Source: Rhodoferax sp.
Lineage (GTDB): Bacteria; Pseudomonadota; Gammaproteobacteria; Burkholderiales; Burkholderiaceae_C
NCBI GenBank assembly: GCA_024235935.1
Contig: JACKLL010000020.1
Coordinates: 1-40,271, forward strand
DNA: 40,271 nt
Direction of reading: 5' to 3'
This document shows positions 24,801 to 32,049 of this stretch, one piece after another (the stretch's first letter is position 1; each line of letters starts with the position of its first letter). A program made the translations under genes and the position numbers. Under the pieces are notes generated by a model. The model saw nothing but the letters and a program-made list of their open reading frames with translations, searched no databases and was not told where the DNA came from.

Positions 24801-27800
24801 TGACGCCGCCCGAGCCGCCACCGGTCATGTTGATCGTAGGTGCATGCGCCGCGATATCACCACCAATGGTTTGGCTGCCGGTCGCCGTCAGGATGTTGGC
24901 GAAGTTGTTGCTGCCGACCGTGCCTCCGTTCATCACGATGAAACTGCCCGCAGCCGTGAATTCGATCAGTTGCGACGTGCCGTCGGAGCGGATCATCGCA
25001 AAGCTGCCGTTGCTCAGCCCCAGAAGGTTGCTGTCGAAGCCGACACCGGTGTCACTGCTGGAGCCGCCCTGCATCGTGATATTGCCGCCCGAATTGACGG
25101 TGATGACCTGGCTGGTGGCGGGTACATCGCTGGTCTTGATCACGATGGCGGCATTCTTCTGTTGACCGGTGCTGCCGCTACCGCCGCCGAGGGTCAGGCC
25201 GCCGGCGCCCACGGTGATGGCCTGGCTGCCGCCAGCGACCAGTGCCGCGAGATTGTTGATGCCGCCACTGCCGCCTTGCAGCAGGATGCCGTTTGCGCCG
25301 ATGGTCTGGTTGTTCAGGTCGGCGGAGATCGCGGCCAGGTTGCCATGGGTGTTGCCAAGGCCGTCCGTCAGGCCGCCGCCGCTGGCACCGCCGGTCAACG
25401 TGATCAGGCCCGCGCCGGTGATGATCTGCGTACCCAGTCCGGCATAGATTTCAGCGTAGGCATCGCTGCCATTGGTGCCGCCGGTCAGCGTGATCGCACG
25501 GCCCGCGCCGCCACCGGTGAAGGTGATGGTCTGGCTGTCGCCGTTGTCGCTGAGGATCGTGGCTCTGCTGGCGTCCTGCTCGCTCATGCCGGTCAGGCTC
25601 GACGATCCGCCCGTGGCCACGATGGAGCCGGTGCCATTGACCGTGATGCTTTGGGTGGTTCCGGCGCCGCCGTTGTGTTCCAGAATGGCGGCGTTCCCGG
25701 TATCGACGCCGGTGCCGCCACCTGCGGTCAGCGTCAGACCGCCATTCCCGACCGTGATGCTCTGGTTGCCATTGCTGATGATGGCGGCGTAGTTGCCTGC
25801 GCCGACACCGCCGCCATTGGCGCCGCCAGTCATCGTGATCCCGTTGCTCACGGTGATGTCCTGGGTCCCGGCCGTGCCGGTCATCTTGATCGCGGCGCTG
25901 GCGCTGCTGCCGCCGGTGCCACCGACAACCAGGATGTCGGCCGCGGTGATGGTCTGGTCACCCACGGAGACCATGGCGGTCGGACTTCCTGCGCCACCTT
26001 GCACCGTCAGGGTGCTGATCGCGTCGACCAGCAGGGTGCCGCCGGCGGACGAAATGGTACCGGCCGACTGCAGCAGCGTGCCACCTGAGAACAGGCTCAT
26101 GTTGCCGCTGGCGGTGATGTTGTGGGCCAGCGTCAGGCTGGCGCTCCCCTTGAGCAGCAGATCCGAACCGTTGAGCGCGCCGGGAGTCGTGAATGCGCCG
26201 GCCCCGCTGAGCAGCGAGAGTTGCCCGGTCCCAGTGTCGATGGCACCGGCGGGCAGGGTCAGTGCGCCGGTGCGCGCCTCCAGATAGAGGTTCCCGTTGA
26301 TCGGCTGCGTGCGGCTGGTGATCGTCAGCGCCGTGGCGTCGACCAGCGTGATCTGGCCGCCGGTCACGGAGACGGTCGAGAAGTCGTTCGTGATCGAACC
26401 GAACAGGACGTCATTGCCGCCAGCGTTGAAGGTCGACGCACCTGCTGCCGTGATGCTGCCGCCGCTCTGGCTCATCAGGCCACCGCCGCTGATCAGTGTC
26501 AGCGTGCCTGCAGCGCTGACATCGTCGCCAAAACCCAGATTGCCCGACGTCGTGATGGAGATGTTGCCGGTGGTTGACTGGACGGCTCCGTCGGTGGTCA
26601 TGGCACCTGCCGTGATGATGGTGATGTCACCCTTGGCTGTCGCGCCGCTGAGATTGAAATTGCCCGCGCTGTTGGTGAACAGCACCTGGCTGGTTGCCGA
26701 TGTCGCGGTGTTGGTGCTCAGATCGACGTTCGAGGCGATGTTGTTGCCCGCCTGCGCGAGATTGATCTCGTAGTCGGCAATGGCGACCAATGCGTTGGCA
26801 AGCAGCGAACCCGACACCTGCTCGATGCGATCGCTCGGAGCCTGCAGGGTCACAGTTCCGGCCCCTGCGAGGATGTTCGCGTTCAGATACACGGCGTTGC
26901 CACCGGTATCGCTGGCGTCCGATCGCAGCGTGATGTTGCCGCCATTGCTGGAGATCGGTGCATTGACGTAGACGGCGCTTCCACTGGAGCCAGGCCCGCC
27001 GGAGCCGGGCGCGTTCGCATAGAGGGTGATCGGTCCGGCGTTGGTCGTGATGCTGGCGCCGACCGAGATGATGCCGCCGGCCAACGCCGTCAGCGATGCG
27101 CCAGCGGTCGTCAGATTCACCGGATCGTTGAAGGTGATGTCATTGGTCGCCTGGAGCATCACATTGCCACCCACCGCGTTGAGCGTGGCGGGCGAGATCA
27201 GCAGCGACTGTCCCGGGTTGACGGCGAACAGATTCACGTCGCCGATGACCGATGTGCCGCCGTTCGATACGTCGATGAAGTCCGGGTCGAGCAGCAAGGT
27301 GCCGGGCAGTCCGGCCGCGGCCTGCAGGTTCACAGCGCCATCGAACACCAGTTGCTGCTTGCCCGATATTTCGACAAAACCGCCATTGCCACCCTGCGAT
27401 CCGCCGCGGGCCGACACCGTGCCGTGGGCCTTGGTCAGGCTGTCGGCCCAGACAATGATTCGCCCGCCGTCTCCGGATGCGGTGGCGTCGGCACGCAATG
27501 CAGTGCCGCTGCCAACGTAGGTCTTGTCGGCATTGGGTACGGCCGGGTTCTTTCCCTGGAAATCGCCGCCGATGCGAATCTGGCCGCCCCCCGCGGACCC
27601 CGATGCGTCGACCTGCGCCTGATCGGTCAGCGCGACACGGGCACCGAACACGTCGACCTGGCCACCGCGTGCGCCGTTCGCCATCACCTTGGCATCGCCC
27701 TCCAGGTAGGCATCGCCCACCGCCCTGAGCACGACCCTGCCGCCTTCGAGGCTCGCCGTCGTCGCCTGGATTTCGCCGCTGTGGCGCAGCGTGCCGGCAA

Positions 27801-28578
27801 AGATGCCGACCGCATTGCCCTCCAGCCGGCCCAGATTGCGGGCCTCGTTCTCGCGGGCCTGTACCAGCAGTGTGATGCCTTCCAGGCCGCGCCCGGTAAT
27901 TTCCACCTGTTGCCCGGCCGCCAGAATGGTGCTGCCATTGGGGGCCTGCAGCAGCGCACTGCCGCCCACCTCGATGTGGGGTGCGACCAGCACGACGTCA
28001 CCGTCACGCGCCGTGATGCGCCCGTCGACCGTGATGCCGGATGCGCCACCCATGCTGGCCGCAGCGTCGCCGAAGCGCAGCCGGCCGGCAAGTGCGTCGG
28101 CGTCGCTCATGCGCAGCGCCGATGCCGTGAAGCCGGCCGTGTCGATGACCGCACCGGCGCCCACCGTGATGCCGGATGGGTTGACCAGCACCAGCCGGCC
28201 ATTGGAGGACAGGTTGCCGAGAATCGCAGACGGATTGCCACCGACCACCCGGTTGATCGACAGGCTGGTGCTGCCGGGCTGGTTGAACCGGACACTGCTG
28301 CCAGCCGAGATCGAAAAGCTTTGCCAGTCGATGGCGGAATGCGACGTGCCAGCGCCGTTTTGCGTGGTCACGACCAGTTGCTGCGGGGTCGGTGCGCTGA
28401 CGCTGGCCTGGCCATGGATGGCGACGGCGCCGCCCGGCAGCGTCTGGCCCATGCCGGGCATTGCGCAGAAAGCGCCGGCGACCGCCAGGCTCGACACGGC
28501 GGGCCGCAACAGGGATCGCCCGAAGGCCCGAACGCCTGACCGCGCCTTGCGGTCTTGCATCCACGTTCGATGACGCAT
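21838..28578 (-). CDS. TpsA, large filamentous-haemagglutinin-type exoprotein with YDG domains
   Basis: A 2246-aa protein. An N-terminal signal region (to about residue 45) is followed by the TPS secretion domain (about 45-310), with SINRVVGGNPSAILG and NPSGI at 133-137 (the NPNG-type motif). The middle is beta-helical and Ala/Gly/Thr/Ser-rich, with degenerate 40-45-residue repeats (about 866-1466) of the form GI-x-LTGG-x-GG ... N-x-A-x-I ... QTI. Two YDG-type repeats (KTYDGS and KSYDGT) lie near 1690-1860, then a further helix-forming stretch, ending acidic and VCR. It is secreted by the TpsB encoded downstream and probably acts as an adhesin or matrix protein. No toxin domain is recognised at the C-terminus. 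AAGAGGT lies about 9 nt before the ATG. Confidence 0.9.
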   Translation of the reverse strand: MRHRTWMQDRKARSGVRAFGRSLLRPAVSSLAVAGAFCAMPGMGQTLPGGAVAIHGQASVSAPTPQQLVVTTQNGAGTSHSAIDWQSFSISAGSSVRFNQPGSTSLSINRVVGGNPSAILGNLSSNGRLVLVNPSGITVGAGAVIDTAGFTASALRMSDADALAGRLRFGDAAASMGGASGITVDGRITARDGDVVLVAPHIEVGGSALLQAPNGSTILAAGQQVEITGRGLEGITLLVQARENEARNLGRLEGNAVGIFAGTLRHSGEIQATTASLEGGRVVLRAVGDAYLEGDAKVMANGARGGQVDVFGARVALTDQAQVDASGSAGGGQIRIGGDFQGKNPAVPNADKTYVGSGTALRADATASGDGGRIIVWADSLTKAHGTVSARGGSQGGNGGFVEISGKQQLVFDGAVNLQAAAGLPGTLLLDPDFIDVSNGGTSVIGDVNLFAVNPGQSLLISPATLNAVGGNVMLQATNDITFNDPVNLTTAGASLTALAGGIISVGASITTNAGPITLYANAPGSGGPGSSGSAVYVNAPISSNGGNITLRSDASDTGGNAVYLNANILAGAGTVTLQAPSDRIEQVSGSLLANALVAIADYEINLAQAGNNIASNVDLSTNTATSATSQVLFTNSAGNFNLSGATAKGDITIITAGAMTTDGAVQSTTGNISITTSGNLGFGDDVSAAGTLTLISGGGLMSQSGGSITAAGASTFNAGGNDVLFGSITNDFSTVSVTGGQITLVDATALTITSRTQPINGNLYLEARTGALTLPAGAIDTGTGQLSLLSGAGAFTTPGALNGSDLLLKGSASLTLAHNITASGNMSLFSGGTLLQSAGTISSAGGTLLVDAISTLTVQGGAGSPTAMVSVGDQTITAADILVVGGTGGSSASAAIKMTGTAGTQDITVSNGITMTGGANGGGVGAGNYAAIISNGNQSITVGNGGLTLTAGGGTGVDTGNAAILEHNGGAGTTQSITVNGTGSIVATGGSSSLTGMSEQDASRATILSDNGDSQTITFTGGGAGRAITLTGGTNGSDAYAEIYAGLGTQIITGAGLITLTGGASGGGLTDGLGNTHGNLAAISADLNNQTIGANGILLQGGSGGINNLAALVAGGSQAITVGAGGLTLGGGSGSTGQQKNAAIVIKTSDVPATSQVITVNSGGNITMQGGSSSDTGVGFDSNLLGLSNGSFAMIRSDGTSQLIEFTAAGSFIVMNGGTVGSNNFANILTATGSQTIGGDIAAHAPTINMTGGGSGGVTNEGNRALIGADVGNQVISASGITLTGGTGGTENLAQIRQGSASTGLGATQTVTLEGTGSLDLFGGSGVTNLARLQAYGTSQTIGFTTGGALTLTGGTGASNNFARIQAVNGNQTISGDAELSITGGASGGADLNGNFADIRANGVSAVQTILAGNITLLAGATGQENFAGIIGANQAITATGDVSLTGGGSATSLDGTSGGGSRIGGLGSGAPGPTNLVLNVGNNLTLTGGSVAGVALGSNTVGGQPTNITVVAGGDVSLNPGSGLGSGARIGSPLSSMAAGDISITAGGDFSLSGGTAGETAIRTLGAVNIDAATATVGNSIIGGTVRLQASSGVSINTSSGEAGSISASATSGDSLKIDAGSSFTNSTGAGALNVAGAGRWLVFSTDPGLDTRGGLVYDFKQYNVAFGGTVLGTGNGFLYTLAPTVTALLGGTITKTYDGSDTATVSAGNLSVSGALAGDVVSVSGPSTGTYDTRHVGTAKTVTLAPGGISVSAVDGSAPVYGYAVAGGPVTGAVGTITPASLTVGTSDISKSYDGTTSAVGAPVVTSGSLFGGDSLVGGSFNFLDKNVGTGKTVSVAGVSVNDGNSGSNYSVSYVNNLNSSITALAAATWTGSADTSWTNPSNWVGGVVPDLGNVQSVTIPAGAGSVVFDAAAGTTSLQSLNSARPISVTGGNLQIGSLLQTASYSQSGGLLSGAGTLSVSDSFLQTGGAISMGTISINQSSGNLTVANLNAPLVALAAPTGAIGQSGPIVASTLVTASLAGTSLTSSGNQVGAWTAGNSGSGDIVFVGTGPLLINTVANAGGNIDIVNTGGISTAGAVTAPNGNVSITANSPLTIGAGGVLAGGDIMLTASNLTSAGNLTLNGPLVAGNMVDLLAGAAMVQNFAVFGANGVTAAAGTGMTYGPLAITNNPPILYTVGGVAVAPPPTVLSSSLQAPGDILVTFLDLFQQAVDGQLGDLLELDADGNLRRKFLDDLVSEEEVCR
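24180..25980 (-). repeat. Degenerate beta-helix repeat array inside tpsA
   Basis: About a dozen to fifteen diverged units of 40-60 codons encode the pattern QxIxVxxGGxxLTGGxGG followed by NxAxI. At the DNA level the copies differ widely, so this is an old protein-level repeat rather than recent tandem duplication. Confidence 0.7.
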
Positions 28579-28805
28579 GGCTTGTTACCTCTTGAGAAGC
28601 CCGGTTCTTTTGCGACTGCGCGCGACGGCGAACCATCGCCGGATGTCCACGGCAATATCCACCGCGCCCCGTCAAAGGGCGGCGGCTTCGGCGTGCCTGG
28701 AAATCTTGACGCAGTCTACGGTGATTTCCGTGCGCGCAGGCCCCATGAACATGGGATCCCGGGCGTGGATGTTGCGCCGCACCAACAGCGCGGACGAATC
28801 GGTTC
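28579..28805. other. Intergenic region between hemB and tpsA
   Basis: The 227 bp between the hemB stop and the tpsA start must hold any promoter for the TPS operon. A short CCCATG-AA-CATGGG hairpin lies at about 28742-28755, possibly part of the hemB 3' end. No convincing -35/-10 pair was found. Confidence 0.3.
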
Positions 28806-29822
28806 TCAGCCGGCCTTCAGCAGCCTGGCGGCGTCCAGCGCGAAGTAGGACAGCACACCGTCCGCTCCGGCGCGCTTGAAGGCCAGCAGGCTCTCCATCA
28901 TGACCGCGTCGTGGTCGAGCCAGCCATTCTGGGCCGCAGCCTTGAGCATCGCGTATTCGCCGCTGACCTGGTAGGCAAAGGTCGGAACCCGGAACGTGTC
29001 CTTGACCCGTCGCACCACATCCAGATAGGGCATGCCGGGCTTGACCATCACCATGTCGGCCCCTTCCTGGATGTCCATCGCCACCTCGCGCAAGGCCTCG
29101 TCGGTGTTGCCGGGGTCCATCTGGTAGACCTTCTTGTTGCTTTTGCCCAGGTTGGCCGCCGAACCGACGGCGTCGCGGAACGGCCCATAGAAGGCACTGG
29201 CGTACTTGGCGCTGTACGCCATGATGCGGGTGTGCACCAGATGCTCGGCCTCGAGCGCCGCGCGGATCGCGCCGATGCGTCCGTCCATCATGTCGCTGGG
29301 GGCGACGATGTCGACCCCGGCCTGTGCCTGCGTCAGTGCCTGGCGCACCAGGATGGCGACGGTCTCGTCATTCATGATGTAGCCGTCGGCGGCTGGATCG
29401 GGGTCGATCAAGCCGTCCTGGCCGTGGCTGGTGTAGGGGTCCAGCGCGACATCGGTCATGATGCCCAGGCTCGGGAATGCCTGCTTGAGCGCGCGGACGA
29501 CGCGTGGCACCAGCCCGTCGGGATTCGTCGCCTCCTGCCCGTCCGGCGTCTTGAGTGCGGGGTCGATGACCGGGAACAGGGCCATGGCCGGCACGCCCAG
29601 GTTCACGCATCGCTCGGCGACCGGAAGCAGCAGGTCCAGGCTGAGCCGCTCGACGCCCGGCATCGAGGCGACCGCTTGCCGCTGGCCGGTGCCATCGACG
29701 ACGAAGACCGGGTAGATCAGGTCATGCGGTGTCAGCCGGTGCTCCCGGACCAAGTCACGGGTGAAGCTGTCATGGCGCAAACGGCGTGGGCGACCGTGGG
29801 GGAATGGGGCGTAAGGTGTCAT
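28806..29822 (-). CDS. hemB: HemB, delta-aminolevulinic acid dehydratase (porphobilinogen synthase)
   Basis: A 338-aa enzyme that joins two 5-aminolevulinate molecules to porphobilinogen in haem synthesis. The Schiff-base lysines are Lys206 (AYSAKYASAFYGP) and Lys261 (VKPGMPYLD). The metal loop reads DVALDPYTSHGQDG: Asp replaces the zinc-binding Cys, so this is the Mg2+-dependent (Pseudomonas-like) type. It reads leftward, divergent from hemJ, and the two haem genes are now separated by an insertion sequence. Confidence 0.97.
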   Translation of the reverse strand: MTPYAPFPHGRPRRLRHDSFTRDLVREHRLTPHDLIYPVFVVDGTGQRQAVASMPGVERLSLDLLLPVAERCVNLGVPAMALFPVIDPALKTPDGQEATNPDGLVPRVVRALKQAFPSLGIMTDVALDPYTSHGQDGLIDPDPAADGYIMNDETVAILVRQALTQAQAGVDIVAPSDMMDGRIGAIRAALEAEHLVHTRIMAYSAKYASAFYGPFRDAVGSAANLGKSNKKVYQMDPGNTDEALREVAMDIQEGADMVMVKPGMPYLDVVRRVKDTFRVPTFAYQVSGEYAMLKAAAQNGWLDHDAVMMESLLAFKRAGADGVLSYFALDAARLLKAG

Positions 29823-29964
29823 GACAAGGATTGTCTCGGAGATGGAACCCCATTATGGAACCGGCCTGCTTGCCAACCGGTGGCCGGTTCTGCAATCTCC
29901 GTGCCGCCAATGATCCGTATAGGCCCATGGCTGTCGTGAGGGCGACACATTTGTAACGAAAGTA

Positions 29965-29993
29965 TTGAATACCGGCGCCTTCTTTGCTAGATT
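29965..29993 (+). promoter_or_regulatory. Candidate sigma-70 promoter facing the IS and hemJ
   Basis: TTGAAT (29965-29970), a 17-bp spacer and TAGATT (29988-29993) preceded by TGC (extended -10). The predicted start is at about 30000, at the edge of the 9-bp sequence duplicated by the IS256-family element. Before the insertion this promoter would have read into the hairpin/terminator sequence at 31442-31530. Confidence 0.5.
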
Positions 29994-30000
29994 CCGTCTG

Positions 30001-30009
30001 GGCGGTTCG
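30001..30009 (+). repeat. Probable target-site duplication of the IS256-family element, left copy
   Basis: GGCGGTTCG also occurs at 31433-31441 on the other side of the element. A 9-bp duplication fits the 8-9 bp usual for IS256. Confidence 0.6.
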
Positions 30010-31432
30010 GTCATGTCCCATGACGTGGTGTAAGTCCACAGCCCGGACAGGCTGAGATACACACTACTCAGCGTGCCACTGCGGACAGCCGAGTCGGGGC
30101 AGTATCGCAGAGGGTCTGCAGGCCTTCAAGCTGCATGTAGCGCCGGTTCAGACTCCACTCGTCGTTCTGCTCCAACATCATGGCGCCGACCAGCCTGACG
30201 ATGGCTGCATCGTTGGGGAAGATGCCTACTACCCTGGTTCGCCGCTTGATCTCGGCGTTAAGCCGCTCCAGCGGATTAGTGCTGTAGATCTGCGTCCAGT
30301 GCGCCCTGGGAAACGTCATGAACGCCAGCACGTCGTTCTCGGCCGCATCCATCAAGGCGCTGAGCTTGGGGAACTTTGCGCGCAACTGATCGGCAACCGA
30401 TCGCCACTGCGTTTTGGCGGCCTCAGCGTTGTCCTGCACAAACACCGTGCCGATCGCTGCCGAGACCATGCGCCGCTGGGTCTTGCCGGCATGGGCCAAT
30501 GCGTTGCGCATGAAGTGAACCCGGCAGCGCTGCCAGGTGGCCTTGAGAACCTTGGAGATGGCCGCCTTGATGCCTTCGTGGCTGTCGCTGATGGCCAGTT
30601 TGACCCCGCGCAGACCACGCCGGTTCAGGCTGCGCAGAAACTCTGTCCAGAACGGCTCAGCCTCGCTGGCGCCCACCTTCAGGCCCAGCACCTCACGCTG
30701 GCCGTCGGTGTTCACCCCCACAGCCACTATTACGGCCACGCTCACGATCCGTCCGGCCTCGCGCGTCTTGACGTAGGTTGCATCAATCCACAGGTAGGGC
30801 CAGTCGCCCTCGATGGGCCGATTCAGGAACGCCCCCACGCGTTCGTCGAGTTCGCCGCACAGTCGGCTGACCTGGCTCTTGGAGACGCCGGTCATGCCCA
30901 GCGCCTTGACCAGGTCATCCACCGAACGGGTGGAGATGCCCTTGATGTAGGCCTCCTGGATCACAGCGGTGAGCGCCTTCTCGGCCGTGCGACGGGGCTC
31001 CAGGAATTCGGGGAAGTAGCTGCCGCTGCGCAGCTTGGGGATCTTGAGCGCCACGCTGCCGGCCCGGGTGTCCCAGGCTCGTTCGCGGTAGCCGTTTCGG
31101 CTGTTGATGCGTTCGGCCGATTTCTCGTCGTAGGGCGCGCCGCAGCGTGCATCAACATCGAGTTCCATCAGGCGCTGGGCCATGAACTGCACCATCTGGC
31201 GCAGCACGTCAATGTCGGCTCCCTTCTCAGCGAGCTCGGCAAGTGCGATAGTAGCGGTGGTCATCGTGATTTCCTTTATGGATAACGTTGGTGGGTCGCA
31301 CCTCAACAATATCCGGAACCACGATGGCCACCCACATTCGGATGGCCACCTGCATGCTCTACCAGCGCTTCGGGCTACGCCCTACGCGCATTGAAAACAC
31401 TAAAAACTTACACCACTCCCGGGGACATTAGC
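30010..31432 (-). mobile_element. IS256-family insertion sequence
   Basis: An element of about 1.42 kb with one transposase gene. The imperfect terminal inverted repeats are 30013-30035 and 31406-31428. They share ATGTCCC, then five differing bases, then GTGGTGTAAGT. The distances from the 9-bp direct repeats to the inverted repeats differ by 1 nt (3 versus 4), so the exact edges are uncertain by a base or two. It lies between hemB and hemJ. Confidence 0.85.
30068..31264 (-). CDS. IS256-family transposase
   Basis: A 398-aa DDE transposase of mutator/IS256 type. The acidic residues appear in WIDATYVK, in ISDSHEGIKAA and in NAEIKRRTRVVGIFPN, in the normal order; CRVHFMRNALA, typical of the family, is present too. 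It looks intact. AAAGGAAATCACG precedes the ATG at 31264; the frame is open further upstream but that part runs toward the inverted repeat. Confidence 0.95.
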   Translation of the reverse strand: MTTATIALAELAEKGADIDVLRQMVQFMAQRLMELDVDARCGAPYDEKSAERINSRNGYRERAWDTRAGSVALKIPKLRSGSYFPEFLEPRRTAEKALTAVIQEAYIKGISTRSVDDLVKALGMTGVSKSQVSRLCGELDERVGAFLNRPIEGDWPYLWIDATYVKTREAGRIVSVAVIVAVGVNTDGQREVLGLKVGASEAEPFWTEFLRSLNRRGLRGVKLAISDSHEGIKAAISKVLKATWQRCRVHFMRNALAHAGKTQRRMVSAAIGTVFVQDNAEAAKTQWRSVADQLRAKFPKLSALMDAAENDVLAFMTFPRAHWTQIYSTNPLERLNAEIKRRTRVVGIFPNDAAIVRLVGAMMLEQNDEWSLNRRYMQLEGLQTLCDTAPTRLSAVAR

Positions 31433-31441
31433 GGCGGTTCG
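31433..31441 (+). repeat. Probable target-site duplication of the IS256-family element, right copy
   Basis: Exact copy of 30001-30009 (GGCGGTTCG). Joined to the next bases (CCGC) it rebuilds a GCGG-TTCG-CCGC tetraloop hairpin. Confidence 0.6.
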
Positions 31442-31500
31442 CCGCTCCCCGCTTTTCCTCCCTGAGCGGGGCCTTGATGTGTGACAGCAAAAATGGCTTG

Positions 31501-31530
31501 AACCCCAGTCCTCGGGCTGGGGTTTTTTTT
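31501..31530 (+). terminator. Rho-independent terminator
   Basis: An 8-bp stem (AACCCCAG with CTGGGGTT), an 8-nt loop, and eight Ts that begin in the stem. This is the best terminator in the window. It is not preceded by a protein-coding gene on its strand, which is why a small RNA or an attenuator is proposed. Confidence 0.85.
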
Positions 31531-31595
31531 GGTGCGCCGCCAGCGTCCCTTGCGCAGGGCTGCGGAGACTGCGGGCCTTGCCCTAAACTGCCCCC

Positions 31596-32036
31596 ATGCT
31601 CTGGGTCAAATCCTTCCACATCGTATTTGTCGCGAGCTGGTTCGCGGGTCTTTTCTACCTGCCGCGCATCTTTGTGAATCTGGCCATGGTGGACCCACAG
31701 TCGACGGCAGAACGTGAGCGCCTGCTTCTCATGGCGACCAAGCTGCTGCGCTTCACCTCCATGCTGTCCTGGCCCGCGGTTCTGCTGGGCATCTGGCTGC
31801 TGGTGATGTTGTGGCAGGTTCCGGGCTTTGGGCACGGGCCGGGCAATGGCTGGATGTACAGCAAGCTCGTGGTGGTGGTGCTGGCGATCGTCTATCAGGA
31901 GTTGTGCGCCTACCGCCTGCGCCGTTTCAAGGCCGGAACCGAGCACCATGGCCATGTCTGGTTTCGGTGGTTCAACGAAATTCCGGTTCTGTTGCTGCTG
32001 GCGGCGGTGATTCTGGTGGTGGTCAAGCCATTCTGA
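31596..32036 (+). CDS. hemJ: HemJ, protoporphyrinogen IX oxidase (CopD-like membrane protein)
   Basis: A 146-aa integral membrane protein with four helices. The HemJ family pattern is clear: LWVKSFHIVFVASWFAGLFYLPRIFV at the start with the conserved His, then KLVVVVLAIVYQ and RWFNEIPVLLLLAAVILVVVKPF at the end. It oxidises protoporphyrinogen to protoporphyrin in bacteria that lack HemG and HemY. Its proximity to hemB supports this. There is no clear Shine-Dalgarno before the ATG. The upstream terminator and IS raise the question of which promoter now drives it. Confidence 0.9.
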   Translation: MLWVKSFHIVFVASWFAGLFYLPRIFVNLAMVDPQSTAERERLLLMATKLLRFTSMLSWPAVLLGIWLLVMLWQVPGFGHGPGNGWMYSKLVVVVLAIVYQELCAYRLRRFKAGTEHHGHVWFRWFNEIPVLLLLAAVILVVVKPF

Positions 32037-32049
32037 GCCGGCTGCCCTG

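Larger units (their letters stand above)
31433..31530 (+). ncRNA. Candidate small RNA (or hemJ leader) cut at its 5' end by the IS
   Basis: Three hairpins lie in a row: GCGG-TTCG-CCGC at 31434-31445; CCCCGC/GCGGGG at 31447-31471 with the 13-nt loop TTTTCCTCCCTGA, which contains an anti-Shine-Dalgarno CCTCC; and the terminator at 31501-31530. The promoter that would have produced it (29965-29993) lies on the far side of the IS. The restored transcript would be about 100 nt. Architecture with CCUCC loops plus a Rho-independent terminator is known from sRNAs in other proteobacteria; no specific family is recognised. It could instead be a terminator-based leader of hemJ, which begins 66 nt later. 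Confidence 0.45.

Noticed and set aside
24180..25980. Repetitive region of tpsA as a CRISPR array
   Set aside because: Units are diverged, of irregular length and in frame with a protein-level pattern; there are no identical repeats or unique spacers and no cas genes.
22813..26088. Very long plus-strand open frame (over 1000 codons)
   Set aside because: It is antisense to tpsA. Its Arg/Ala/Gly-rich, low-complexity product with no start signal is the usual shadow of a GC-rich repetitive gene.
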